Shown: positions 1-6,943 of the stretch, piece by piece
How positions within the stretch are numbered: position 1 is the stretch's first letter
Layout: the number at the start of each line of letters is the position of its first letter
From: a virus
Direction: 5' to 3' (one strand)
Virus record (IMG/VR): IMGVR_UViG_3300032086_002585
Span: 1 to 43,242 of that record
DNA length: 43,242 nucleotides
Notes under the pieces: generated by a model
Database searches by the model: none
What the model was told of the DNA's origin: nothing
What the model saw: the letters and a program-made list of their open reading frames with translations, nothing else
Position numbers and translations under genes: made by a program

Positions 1-82
1 CTTCCATTGTTTCATTGAAAATGCAGTCAAACGTAACCCCGCCAATGGCAGGGTCTGACTTGCTGAATATGGTGCTTATCAT
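1..82 (-). CDS. Partial duplicate: 5' end of the Dit-like tail gene
   Basis: The first 27 codons of the Dit-like protein, cut by the left edge of the window. The complete gene is at 42607-43233. It appears here only because the circular molecule was written out with overlapping ends, and should not be counted as a separate gene. Confidence 0.9.
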   Translation of the reverse strand, partial: MISTIFSKSDPAIGGVTFDCIFNETME

Positions 83-91
83 TGGCTATTC
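1..91. repeat. Left copy of 91-bp terminal direct repeat
   Basis: This stretch is identical to the last 91 bases of the window. It carries the start of the Dit-like tail gene, whose full copy lies at the right end, and the stop of the tape-measure gene. Across the join the tape-measure TGA (79-81) overlaps the Dit-like ATG (80-82) as ATGA, the normal spacing for this operon. The repeat therefore reads as a circular-assembly overlap and not as two real copies. A real short terminal redundancy is the alternative. Confidence 0.95.
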
Positions 92-1209
92 ACCTGTAAG
101 TCTTGCTCTGTCTGATTGGCAGCGCCGTTAATAACCTTATAAACAACACCTTCCATTTGCTTTTCTGTTAGTCCAGAAGCTTGAATGGTTATGTTGTTGT
201 AGTTGTTAACTGAGTTTGATGATTTGTTGTTTGTGTTGCTTACCGAGCTAGATTGATTTGTTGTATTGCTTATCGAGCTAGACTGGTTTGACTCGCTATT
301 TGATATTGAACTTTCAAGCGCTTCTTTGCTGAACATAGGATTTGATCGCCAATCTTCAGGAGCAATCTTATCGAATAGAGAGCCAAGTAAATCACCAATC
401 GAACTCTCAAAAACATCACCAGCCGCGTCTTGGTAGGTTTGAAAGAAGCCCTCAGAGCCTTCCTGAGCCTTTCTAGCCTCTACAAGTTTTTCTGTGATGT
501 AGTTTAGCGATGTGGTTGATCCTTCCATTAGATTTCCGTAGAAGTTCTGCCAAGCCGCATCTGATGCTTTTGCAGCGTCAGTGTATGCTTGCTGTAGATT
601 CTCGGCTCTAGTGGTGTTTTCCTTGGTGATGTTGCCAAGCTCATTAGACCTAGCAATCATCGACTCGTAACCATCAACGCTGGTTTGCATTAGGTTTCGA
701 GTGCCAGTGGTGAAACCCATCACATCAAATGCAGCTTGTCTTTGCTCGGTGTTCATATCACCAAACAAACCAATAAGGCGCTTTAGAATGTCTTCCTCAT
801 CGCCAGATTGGAATAGTGGTATTACGTCCTGCCCGGTGATTTTAGTTAGCTCTTCCAGATAACCAAGATTACCAACCTGAAGACCTTGCTGAGTTGAGCG
901 AAGGTTCAGAAGTAAACCCATTGCATCTTCTTTAGCGCCACCCAGAGACTCAGACATATGCTGAAGGTTTTGCAATAATATCGGGTCAATCTCGAAAGCC
1001 ATTGTTTCCTTGGCCAGCCCATCCCACTCAGCTGCAAGTTCGTTTGTCTTTCCCAGAATTGCGTCGATAGAAAGGCCACCAGCAAGCACAGCGCCCAAGG
1101 ATAGGGCTGACGTCTTAATCTGGTCGAACCCGCTTTGAACCTCATTAAACTCTCTTTCATCAGCATCAACGGAGACGCCAATCAATAGCTCATCAATTAC
1201 CTTTGCCAT
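79..1209 (-). CDS. Tail tape-measure protein (short)
   Basis: Putative tape measure that sets tail length and is held inside the tail tube. It follows the frameshifted tail chaperone, overlapping its extended form by 17 nt, and precedes the baseplate genes, which is the standard place for this protein. The 376 residues include a hydrophobic Ala/Gly/Leu stretch near residues 35-55, helical Gln/Glu-rich middle parts, and a Ser/Asn-rich region near residues 300-340 with internal repeats (see 236-290). At the usual 0.15 nm per residue it predicts a tail near 56 nm, which is short for a contractile tail. The family call rests on position and composition, as no specific motif was recognised. Confidence 0.72.
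   Translation of the reverse strand: MAKVIDELLIGVSVDADEREFNEVQSGFDQIKTSALSLGAVLAGGLSIDAILGKTNELAAEWDGLAKETMAFEIDPILLQNLQHMSESLGGAKEDAMGLLLNLRSTQQGLQVGNLGYLEELTKITGQDVIPLFQSGDEEDILKRLIGLFGDMNTEQRQAAFDVMGFTTGTRNLMQTSVDGYESMIARSNELGNITKENTTRAENLQQAYTDAAKASDAAWQNFYGNLMEGSTTSLNYITEKLVEARKAQEGSEGFFQTYQDAAGDVFESSIGDLLGSLFDKIAPEDWRSNPMFSKEALESSISNSESNQSSSISNTTNQSSSVSNTNNKSSNSVNNYNNITIQASGLTEKQMEGVVYKVINGAANQTEQDLQVNSQ
236..290. repeat. 30-nt tandem repeat inside the tape-measure gene
   Basis: Two near-identical 25-nt blocks (236-260 and 266-290) start 30 nt apart and share the core CGAGCTAGA. They encode the repeated Ser/Ile-Val/Ser-Asn-Thr segment of the tape-measure C-terminal region, and suggest recent tandem duplication in a low-complexity part of the protein. 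Confidence 0.7.
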
Positions 1210-1770
1210 TTGCCATCTCCACGTATTCAGCCATTACTTTGTGCATCATCTTTAAGTCTTCAATATCGTACTTTCCGACCTTTAGATCATGCCAAGTACA
1301 AAGAGGGGGAAAGTTGTATTTAGGCAGCCCAATGCAGGGCCACCATAAGAACCAATCTACACTTTCTGTAACTTGCGAGCCATTGCCGCCGCTTTCGCGT
1401 ACTCCGCCAGCTTGCCCTTTTCCACTTCCAGATAAAGAGCAAGTTCCGTAAAATTTGCGAATAGCACCTTAGCGACAAGCTGCCAGTAAGCTGTAATGTC
1501 ACCATTGAATGATAGCTGAGTAACTTGATTACCATCTGGGCCCTTTGATTTTTCCAAAGCGGCAGACGATACAGCCTTCAATTTATCATCCGGTAAATCC
1601 ATCATAGCCATGATTACAGCGCCGGTCATATCCTCAATTTGAAGAAACGGCATTACCTTTCCAGAAATTAGAATCTTTGAAACGTCAGCCGAGATGATTG
1701 GGCCCATCCTGCCGACATGGTAAATCTTGCCGCATACATCAATCGAGGTCTGCCCGGTTTTGTCGAACAT
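1193..1770 (-). CDS. Tail assembly chaperone, long form by -1 frameshift
   Basis: Inferred G-T type fusion, as in lambda and many other tailed phages. Ribosomes would read the 137-codon chaperone frame to about codon 107, slip -1, and continue 85 codons to the TGA at 1193-1195, giving about 192 residues. The -1 frame is open from about 1487 to that stop. It encodes a Gly/Ser-rich linker and then an ordered segment containing ESVDWFLWWP, CTWHDL and EDLKMMHKVMAEY, which looks strongly coding. The end overlaps the tape-measure start (1209) by 17 nt, as T usually does with H. The best slippery heptamer is A AAT TTT at 1450-1456. The product joins the tube and tape measure during tail assembly. 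Confidence 0.75.
1357..1770 (-). CDS. Tail assembly chaperone, short form
   Basis: Zero-frame product of 137 residues that ends in an Ala/Lys-rich helix before TAG. It lies directly after the tube gene and before the tape measure, where lambda G, P2 E and their analogues lie. The family coats the tape-measure protein before tube polymerisation. There is no recognised motif, so the call comes from position, from size, and from the overlapping -1 frame extension that shares its first 107 codons. Confidence 0.72.
   Translation of the reverse strand: MFDKTGQTSIDVCGKIYHVGRMGPIISADVSKILISGKVMPFLQIEDMTGAVIMAMMDLPDDKLKAVSSAALEKSKGPDGNQVTQLSFNGDITAYWQLVAKVLFANFTELALYLEVEKGKLAEYAKAAAMARKLQKV
1450..1456 (-). 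other. Candidate -1 slippery heptamer A AAT TTT
   Basis: On the coding (minus) strand the chaperone zero frame reads GCA AAT TTT ACG. The X XXY YYZ pattern A AAT TTT lets both tRNAs re-pair as AAA TTT. It lies after the last -1 frame stop (a TAA about ten codons upstream) and well before the zero-frame stop. A weaker alternative is G GAA AAG about 25 nt downstream, which resembles the lambda G-T site but pairs less well in the P site. Confidence 0.6.
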
Positions 1771-1772
1771 GG

Positions 1773-2186
1773 TTATAACTCCGAGCTATCCAAGAACATT
1801 ACAGTGATCACATCGTCCGTTACATTTTCAGCATCAGGAACGCCGCGAGTACGTGAGCCGATGTTTTCGAATAAAGGCATATACATATAAATTGCCTCAG
1901 CCGCTCCAATTTGAGCGTGAAACGACTCGCCATCAAATGCGCCAGCCTTATCTAAATTAAGCAAGGCTGCCTTTTCTGGGCTGCCTGGTAGTAGGTTAAT
2001 AGTGAAACGCATAGGTCGAGTTGTGTTTTTAACTCGAATGCCACCCTTATTAACACCAGTTCGACCGGTATTCTTTGGCTTTAAATACTCGAACTGATAA
2101 CCAGCATCTGATAAGTTTTCAATAGGAACGCCACAAATAACCAAGTTTGCATCGTTAGCGTTAAAGCTTTGAAATTGACCTGACAT
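1773..2186 (-). CDS. Tail tube protein (DUF3277-like)
   Basis: Protein of 137 residues of the type found right after the DUF3383 sheath in related myophages, where it forms the inner tail tube. It opens with an aromatic/Asn-rich segment (QSFNANDANLVICG). It has a basic GRTGVNKGG stretch, and a core with the MRFTINLLPGSPE pattern that I associate with the family. The gene sits 10 nt after the sheath stop and 2 nt before the chaperone start, and shares a transcript with both. Confidence 0.8.
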   Translation of the reverse strand: MSGQFQSFNANDANLVICGVPIENLSDAGYQFEYLKPKNTGRTGVNKGGIRVKNTTRPMRFTINLLPGSPEKAALLNLDKAGAFDGESFHAQIGAAEAIYMYMPLFENIGSRTRGVPDAENVTDDVITVMFLDSSEL

Positions 2187-2196
2187 TATTAGCTCC

Positions 2197-3345
2197 TTAT
2201 TGAACTGTTAAGTCGATAACTAGAGAGTGACCAGCACGCGCCAAGTTAACTTTTGCATTGATCGGATACATCTTACGCTTACGCTTATCGGCGTCATTTA
2301 GTTTCAGGATGTCTTCTGGCTTGGTGTAGATGATATAACCGAACTCAGCGTACTCCATCTCACCCGTAACAGGGTTTTCAAGTAAACCAGCACCTAAAAC
2401 ACCATTGTCAAAGTATTGCTTTAACAGGGCATCAGCAGAGCCAATTTGTTGAGCTTGACCGCGCGGAGTAAGTTGTACTTTTTTGTTCTTACGGAATGTG
2501 TTGTAACACGTAACGCGAAGACCTGAAGACATCGCATCAACGTTGATCACGTCATCAATAAACTCACCGTAAGATGACATTGACCAAGTGTTTAGAGTCA
2601 CACCCATATCAACCTGATCGCCTTCTTCGGTGATCGTGTACATCACAACCTTTTTCTTCTCAAGGCCGGTAATTTCGCTAGGTGTTAAGTCTTCAGCGAT
2701 AGCGCCAATGATTGACTTGAACTCACCAGTGATTGCGGTTTGCAAACCAGAGTAATTAACCTTAGCAAACTCAGCAGCAAGGCCGGCCATGAAGTAAATC
2801 TGACTTGAGTCGGTAGCGATTGATTCAGCTTGGCGATAACCGATTGCAACATGGCGATTACCTTTAGCAATAATCACAGATGCGATATCGTCGGACTTGT
2901 TCTCATCGGCCACGTCAGGGTTATCAGAAGCCATCCAGAAGAACGATTTGTTAGCATCAGACCAATCGGAAAGTGAAATAACATCAGCCTCAACAGACGT
3001 TACATCCTTCGTCCATAGGTTGTTATAAAACCATTTCTTACCACGGGCGTCATTAGCAGATGTTGTAACACTGTCGTTAGACTCATCACGCAGATAAAGG
3101 TAAAGCTCGCCGCCTTTATTCGCAAACCAACGAGAGGCCAACTTGTAGGTCTCAGTTGTTTCAGCAAAGTAAGCGCCAAGCTCGGATGTGGTATTGAATG
3201 TTTTGAACGTCTTAACTGGCCATTGTGTACCACCGGTTAATTCAGCACTTAGCGCAAATACGCAAGTCTTGCCAAAGTTAACGAAACCGAGGCCACCAGC
3301 CTGGATAAACTCATTAACTTGGACGATTTTATTTACTGGAAACAT
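2197..3345 (-). CDS. Contractile tail sheath protein (DUF3383-like)
   Basis: A 382-residue protein matching the DUF3383 group, used as tail sheath in many small myophages. N-terminal INxxIQAGGLGFVNFGKT-like and central VNVDAMSSGLRVTCYNTF segments are typical. Its presence makes this a contractile-tail phage. The start has AGGAC about 6 nt upstream, and the extended -10 TGGTATAAT (3372-3380) lies 27 bases ahead of it, so sheath, tube and tape measure could have their own transcript. It is one of the largest structural genes here. Confidence 0.85.
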   Translation of the reverse strand: MFPVNKIVQVNEFIQAGGLGFVNFGKTCVFALSAELTGGTQWPVKTFKTFNTTSELGAYFAETTETYKLASRWFANKGGELYLYLRDESNDSVTTSANDARGKKWFYNNLWTKDVTSVEADVISLSDWSDANKSFFWMASDNPDVADENKSDDIASVIIAKGNRHVAIGYRQAESIATDSSQIYFMAGLAAEFAKVNYSGLQTAITGEFKSIIGAIAEDLTPSEITGLEKKKVVMYTITEEGDQVDMGVTLNTWSMSSYGEFIDDVINVDAMSSGLRVTCYNTFRKNKKVQLTPRGQAQQIGSADALLKQYFDNGVLGAGLLENPVTGEMEYAEFGYIIYTKPEDILKLNDADKRKRKMYPINAKVNLARAGHSLVIDLTVQ

Positions 3346-3371
3346 TGTTAGTCCTCGGTTGTGTTTGTTGG

Positions 3372-3380
3372 ATTATACCA
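3372..3380 (-). promoter_or_regulatory. Extended -10 promoter before the sheath gene
   Basis: The minus strand reads TGGTATAAT, a perfect TGn-TATAAT extended -10, and its TAAT part also contains the stop codon of the upstream neck gene. The leader between it and the sheath ATG contains CAAACA and an SD. No good -35 is visible, as is usual for extended -10 promoters. The same nonamer occurs at 8101-8109 and 22572-22580. Confidence 0.5.
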
Positions 3381-3939
3381 CGATTGGATCTGTTGTATCA
3401 CCACTGGCCAATTCATTACCCTCTTCATCGTCAATCTTCCATCCGATAGAGTGAGCCATTAGCACTAGGTCTTTAATCTTGCCTTCCACTATCAAGTTTA
3501 CATCCATCTGATAGCGTTGGCGATATTCTACTTGCTCAAGGTCTGTTAGGTTGTTTGGCATTGTCGTACCAGACCATTGCATTTCATTTCTGAGTAAGTG
3601 CTCGGACACTGAATTTCGATAGTTGCACTTAAGCATTTTCCACGCTGCATCACGAGCACCATCACGGAAGAACTGAAGACTAACCCTAACCTTTATTCGT
3701 TGGATTGTGGTTTCTTCTGAGTCTTCCCAGTTAGGGATATCACAGTCTTGCGCAGGTACGAAAAATTGCTCTCTACGTGGAGCACCTTGAGCTCCAGATG
3801 GTTGAACATTGTACGTGCAAAATAGATCGCGTGGTGATGTCTCGCCTTGGTTGGCAGGTAGTATTCTATTAAGTGGCAACCCTGTCGCGTAGTGGACAAG
3901 TAATTGGAATGGCTTGTTTAGCTCTGTGATATCAAACAT
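3373..3939 (-). CDS. Neck / tail terminator protein
   Basis: A 188-residue protein in the head-tail joining block, immediately upstream of the sheath. Size, position and the segment SLQFFRDGARDAAWKML fit the tail terminator (neck gp12-like, LIC_12616-type) group. That group caps the finished tail before head attachment. It overlaps the preceding 133-residue gene by 8 nt. The assignment is partly positional, and a minor tail connector is the alternative. Confidence 0.62.
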   Translation of the reverse strand: MFDITELNKPFQLLVHYATGLPLNRILPANQGETSPRDLFCTYNVQPSGAQGAPRREQFFVPAQDCDIPNWEDSEETTIQRIKVRVSLQFFRDGARDAAWKMLKCNYRNSVSEHLLRNEMQWSGTTMPNNLTDLEQVEYRQRYQMDVNLIVEGKIKDLVLMAHSIGWKIDDEEGNELASGDTTDPIVV

Positions 3940-4333
3940 CTTTTAGCATCTCTATGTAAGCTGAACAGAAGAAATGGTACGGTCGGTTGTCTGCGTATCT
4001 AACTCGGAATTTACGAATCTCACCCTGAAACAGGACGCTGATAATGCTCGCCTTGATTGTTCCGGTAAGCAATTGTCTTTCGTGGTAAACCTGCCGTCCA
4101 GTATTTAGGTGCATCATGAATGTATGCTGAACGTCCACAGTGCCGCCATTTTGAGTAAGAAACTCAACTGCATTTCTATCTACTGGCTGTAGGTTAACGA
4201 CAGCGTTAAACTCTTCCGGCGCGATCGTATCTTCCCAAATTCCATCTTGGTTATAATCGCCGACACCATAGTTCTTGCAAGTAACATCGTGAGTGGCGAA
4301 GTTTTGGTCAATCTGACCTAGCATTGAAATCAT
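3932..4333 (-). CDS. Head-tail joining protein, unassigned
   Basis: A 133-residue protein between the gpG-like and terminator-like genes. It starts on an ATGA overlap with its neighbour. The sequence is mixed alpha/beta with no recognised motif. The place in the operon suggests a head-closure (stopper) protein that seals the connector, but this is inference only. Confidence 0.5.
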   Translation of the reverse strand: MISMLGQIDQNFATHDVTCKNYGVGDYNQDGIWEDTIAPEEFNAVVNLQPVDRNAVEFLTQNGGTVDVQHTFMMHLNTGRQVYHERQLLTGTIKASIISVLFQGEIRKFRVRYADNRPYHFFCSAYIEMLKDV

Positions 4334-4818
4334 AATCCTTCCTCGACTTTCTCTCCGGTTGGCGCAATGACGTATGTGATTGATTGGCGATACGCACCGG
4401 TATCAACTAGAGGTGTTGAGCTTCCCTTTGCTTTGATTGTGCTAGGCGCGTTAGGGGGCGCAACACCTTCTGATATTTTCTGCACTATATTGCCAACACA
4501 AAGCTCACCCACAAGCGCCTGAATAGATCTGATATCTAAATCTTTATCTATAACATCAGGCATCATCTTTTCATACAGCTTGATAATTTGGGGCTTCGAA
4601 TCTTCAATGCCATCACGAAGCGCTGGACGCTCAGGGATACGACCGTCAGCAGAGCCAAATTCATTTGTCGCGGCTATGGTTGCAATGTGAACGCCGTCTT
4701 CATAATTACCCGCAGACTTAGGAACACCAATCAAAACGGTCGGAGCATCGTTAAACTTACGCTTTAACTCCGCGACTCTTGATGCAATCTTAGTCCCGCC
4801 CGACACGGTAACACTCAT
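4330..4818 (-). CDS. Tail completion / virion morphogenesis protein (gpG-like)
   Basis: A 162-residue protein with the signature blocks of the HK97 gp10 / Mu gpG type morphogenesis family: NEFGSADGRIPERPALRDGI in the middle and PLVDTGAYRQSITYVI near the C-terminus. Members act at the neck while tails are completed or attached. It starts on an ATGA overlap with the DUF4054 gene, and its own stop overlaps the next start. This is a tight translational-coupling run. Confidence 0.75.
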   Translation of the reverse strand: MSVTVSGGTKIASRVAELKRKFNDAPTVLIGVPKSAGNYEDGVHIATIAATNEFGSADGRIPERPALRDGIEDSKPQIIKLYEKMMPDVIDKDLDIRSIQALVGELCVGNIVQKISEGVAPPNAPSTIKAKGSSTPLVDTGAYRQSITYVIAPTGEKVEEGL

Positions 4819-5246
4819 ACCATCACCGCGCCTTGTGATGCTGCATTCCAGTAACCTAGATATTCTTGACCATAAACAGTAGATGCTAACAGGTCATCAA
4901 AGCCATTTGAGTTAGGACGGCCACTTGAACGTGCAAAGCCTACCGATTCACTAGCCACAGACTTACTAGAAACTGGAGCAACTGAGGATGCAATCTGACC
5001 CATCTGCGTGGTTTTCTTAGCGGCGTTGCTAATTGAAAGGGCGTGAGCTGCGTATGAGAACAAACCTAGCGCCTTGAAGTTTCCACACATGTCAGCGTAG
5101 ACATACGAACCCCAACGGCTTGATCCAGTTTGAAAGTCAGCCTTACATAGAGCTTTCTTAACTGAAGGGTTAGACCAAACGGTAGTATCGGAAAACTCCT
5201 CATACCACTCACGAAAATCTGAAATAACTTGATCTGTAATTTCCAT
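4815..5246 (-). CDS. Head-tail connector protein (DUF4054-like)
   Basis: A 143-residue protein of DUF4054 type, the usual neighbour of a DUF2184 capsid gene. The N-terminus reads FREWYEEFSD...WSNPSVKKAL and then an ACGNFKALGLFSYAAHAL-like helix. The C-terminal half is Ser/Ala-rich and ends with an STVYGQEYLGYWN segment. Members bind the portal as adaptors. It follows an internal hairpin terminator (5252-5279), so its expression may be lower than that of the capsid gene. Confidence 0.75.
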   Translation of the reverse strand: MEITDQVISDFREWYEEFSDTTVWSNPSVKKALCKADFQTGSSRWGSYVYADMCGNFKALGLFSYAAHALSISNAAKKTTQMGQIASSVAPVSSKSVASESVGFARSSGRPNSNGFDDLLASTVYGQEYLGYWNAASQGAVMV

Positions 5247-5251
5247 TGCGC

Positions 5252-5279
5252 ACCAAAAAATAAAGCCCCATATAGGGGC
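5252..5279 (-). terminator. Intra-operon hairpin terminator after the capsid block
   Basis: Minus-strand stem GCCCC-TATAT-GGGGC followed by TTTATTTTTT. It separates the head genes (capsid and the 61-residue gene) from the connector and tail genes, and could give capsid mRNA in excess with partial read-through. Confidence 0.75.
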
Positions 5280-5314
5280 AATTATATATCAAACTTGAAG
5301 GTTTGTAGAGTTGT

Positions 5315-5500
5315 CTATTTTTTAGGCTTTGATTTTGGCTTATCTTCAATGACTTCCAATAGCTCAGCCTTTACGAATAGGTTATCTGACCAGTCGCGGC
5401 GACCGTCAACATCAGCGGATTCACCAGACTTAATGGTGATTGCTACATCGCCATCATAGACAGTTAGATCAACCTTATCCCTGTTGATTAACTGGGTCAT
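5315..5500 (-). CDS. Small head-block protein, unknown function
   Basis: A 61-residue acidic/basic mixed protein beginning MTQLINRDKVDL and ending in a Lys/Pro/Ser tail (KPKSKPKK). The upstream in-frame 15 codons overlap the capsid gene and have no better start, so the ATG two bases after the capsid stop was chosen. The position between capsid and connector suggests a virion-linked protein. No family was recognised. Confidence 0.6.
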   Translation of the reverse strand: MTQLINRDKVDLTVYDGDVAITIKSGESADVDGRRDWSDNLFVKAELLEVIEDKPKSKPKK

Positions 5501-5502
5501 AA

Positions 5503-6435
5503 TTAGATACCGTCCACATAATGCGCACTTTTCGGGATACGCCATTCAGTACCACCAGAACGCACTAACGCCGGAACCTTAAAGTTGATGTTGTCAGCAG
5601 TAGCTGGAGCCATAAACTTAAGTCGCATAGGCTCATGACCTTTAACGCATCGAACGTCTTTCTTGTAACACACAAGACGGTCAGCAGATGCAGCGCCAAC
5701 GCCTTTTGCAAAGATGTCTTCTTCGAACGTCATCTCAGGGAATGCGATCTTAAGAATCTGCATGTAACTGATGTTTGAAGCGTTCGCGAAGTTTGCAAAG
5801 TTTTGGTTTAGCGCCAAGAACTGAGCTGTCGGGATTACAAAGTGAGTTGGGCGGTGAACCGTGTTAGTCTGCGTAGCGTATACAGCGTTGTAAGCCGCAG
5901 CGAACATTGCAATAACAAGCTTAGGGTCGCCAGCAGCAATAGCCGCAGCAATCGTACCAGCAGCGCTAGTCTTGGCAACTAGAGAGCTGTTGTATAGACC
6001 TTCGTAGCCAACTGAAGAGTCACCCAATAAGTAAAGCTCATTCAGACCTTGCTCAACGATGTCACGAACAGCGATAGCTTTCTCAGCGTCAAGGTTTTCA
6101 CCAAGTTGCGCCGCGTAGTTAAGCTCTTGCAGAGAGTACTGATAACCCAATGCAGCTGTCTTGATTTCGTGTTGACCTTGCTTGAATGCGATATCAGCAG
6201 TTGCAACGTCAGTGGACGAATCACCCATCCATTGCATTTTACCCGCAGTATCCATTGAGCGGAATACTACGAACTTGTTCCATTCACCACCTTCAGAAAC
6301 GATGTCCATTAACTGACGTGATTTGAATTGAGGGTACTCTTGGCGATAAACCTGAGCCTCAATGTGCGCACCTTGCTGAACTAGAAAGCCCATTGCAGCA
6401 GAAGGGTTTGCATCAAAACCTTTAAATTTACTCAT
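5503..6435 (-). CDS. Major capsid protein (DUF2184-like, HK97-fold expected)
   Basis: A 310-residue protein in the right order (protease/scaffold, cement, capsid) for the DUF2184 capsid group. Typical parts are the N-terminal MxFLVQQGAHIEAQVYRQEYP helix region, a middle GYQYSLQELNYAAQLG segment, and a C-terminal block with FKVPALVRSGGTEWR. It has a good SD (AAGAGG). A hairpin terminator follows one short gene later. Abundant expression is expected. Confidence 0.85.
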   Translation of the reverse strand: MSKFKGFDANPSAAMGFLVQQGAHIEAQVYRQEYPQFKSRQLMDIVSEGGEWNKFVVFRSMDTAGKMQWMGDSSTDVATADIAFKQGQHEIKTAALGYQYSLQELNYAAQLGENLDAEKAIAVRDIVEQGLNELYLLGDSSVGYEGLYNSSLVAKTSAAGTIAAAIAAGDPKLVIAMFAAAYNAVYATQTNTVHRPTHFVIPTAQFLALNQNFANFANASNISYMQILKIAFPEMTFEEDIFAKGVGAASADRLVCYKKDVRCVKGHEPMRLKFMAPATADNINFKVPALVRSGGTEWRIPKSAHYVDGI

Positions 6436-6448
6436 GTTTAATTGCCTC

Positions 6449-6943
6449 TTAGCCTGTTACCAAATTACCATCAAGAACGATTTCAACTAGCTCGCCATCA
6501 GCAACTGTTGAGTTGAATTTAACGCCTGTCAGCTCAATGCGGTCTGCAGATGTAGCACCAGAGATAGTACCAACAGCTAGAGCGCCTTTGATGTTTACAT
6601 GAACGTTATTTCCGCGAGTACAACCACCATTAGCAACCACAAACACACGACCAGACTTAAGTGCTGATACGATGTCGTACTGATTGTAATAAGGCTGACC
6701 GTCTTGGTTGTTGCTCCAAGCTGGGTTGCGAACTGATACGCCAATGAAATCTTTTGCTACAGAACCAGCACCAGGAAGGGTAACGCCTTGATCATCACCA
6801 GAAGCAACAAGGAATCGACCGAACGGGATAGCTGTCGCTGCTGCGTTAGGACCCGAATCAATTCGAGCCACGTTAATGTCAGAGACTTGACCTTCATAGG
6901 CCTTGCCGCGTAATAGATTGAATGTGTCTTGTGCAACTGCCAT
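6449..6943 (-). CDS. Capsid cement / decoration protein (Gp24-like)
   Basis: A 164-residue, Gly/Ala/Val-rich beta protein between protease/scaffold and capsid genes, the slot of the structural cement (Gp24-like) group. N-terminal NLLRGKAYEGQVSD and the central IGVSVRNPAW turn are of that type. Members bind capsid surfaces and stabilise the shell. It starts on a TAATG overlap with the DUF2213 stop, so expression of the two is coupled. Confidence 0.75.
   Translation of the reverse strand: MAVAQDTFNLLRGKAYEGQVSDINVARIDSGPNAAATAIPFGRFLVASGDDQGVTLPGAGSVAKDFIGVSVRNPAWSNNQDGQPYYNQYDIVSALKSGRVFVVANGGCTRGNNVHVNIKGALAVGTISGATSADRIELTGVKFNSTVADGELVEIVLDGNLVTG

Noticed and set aside
906-1181. Other-frame reading frame inside the tape measure
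   Set aside because: Same strand, other frame, no SD, unnatural Trp/Cys content.
1320-1535. 71-residue frame over the tail chaperone
   Set aside because: It is the +1 frame, ends early and lacks coding style; the real second frame is -1.
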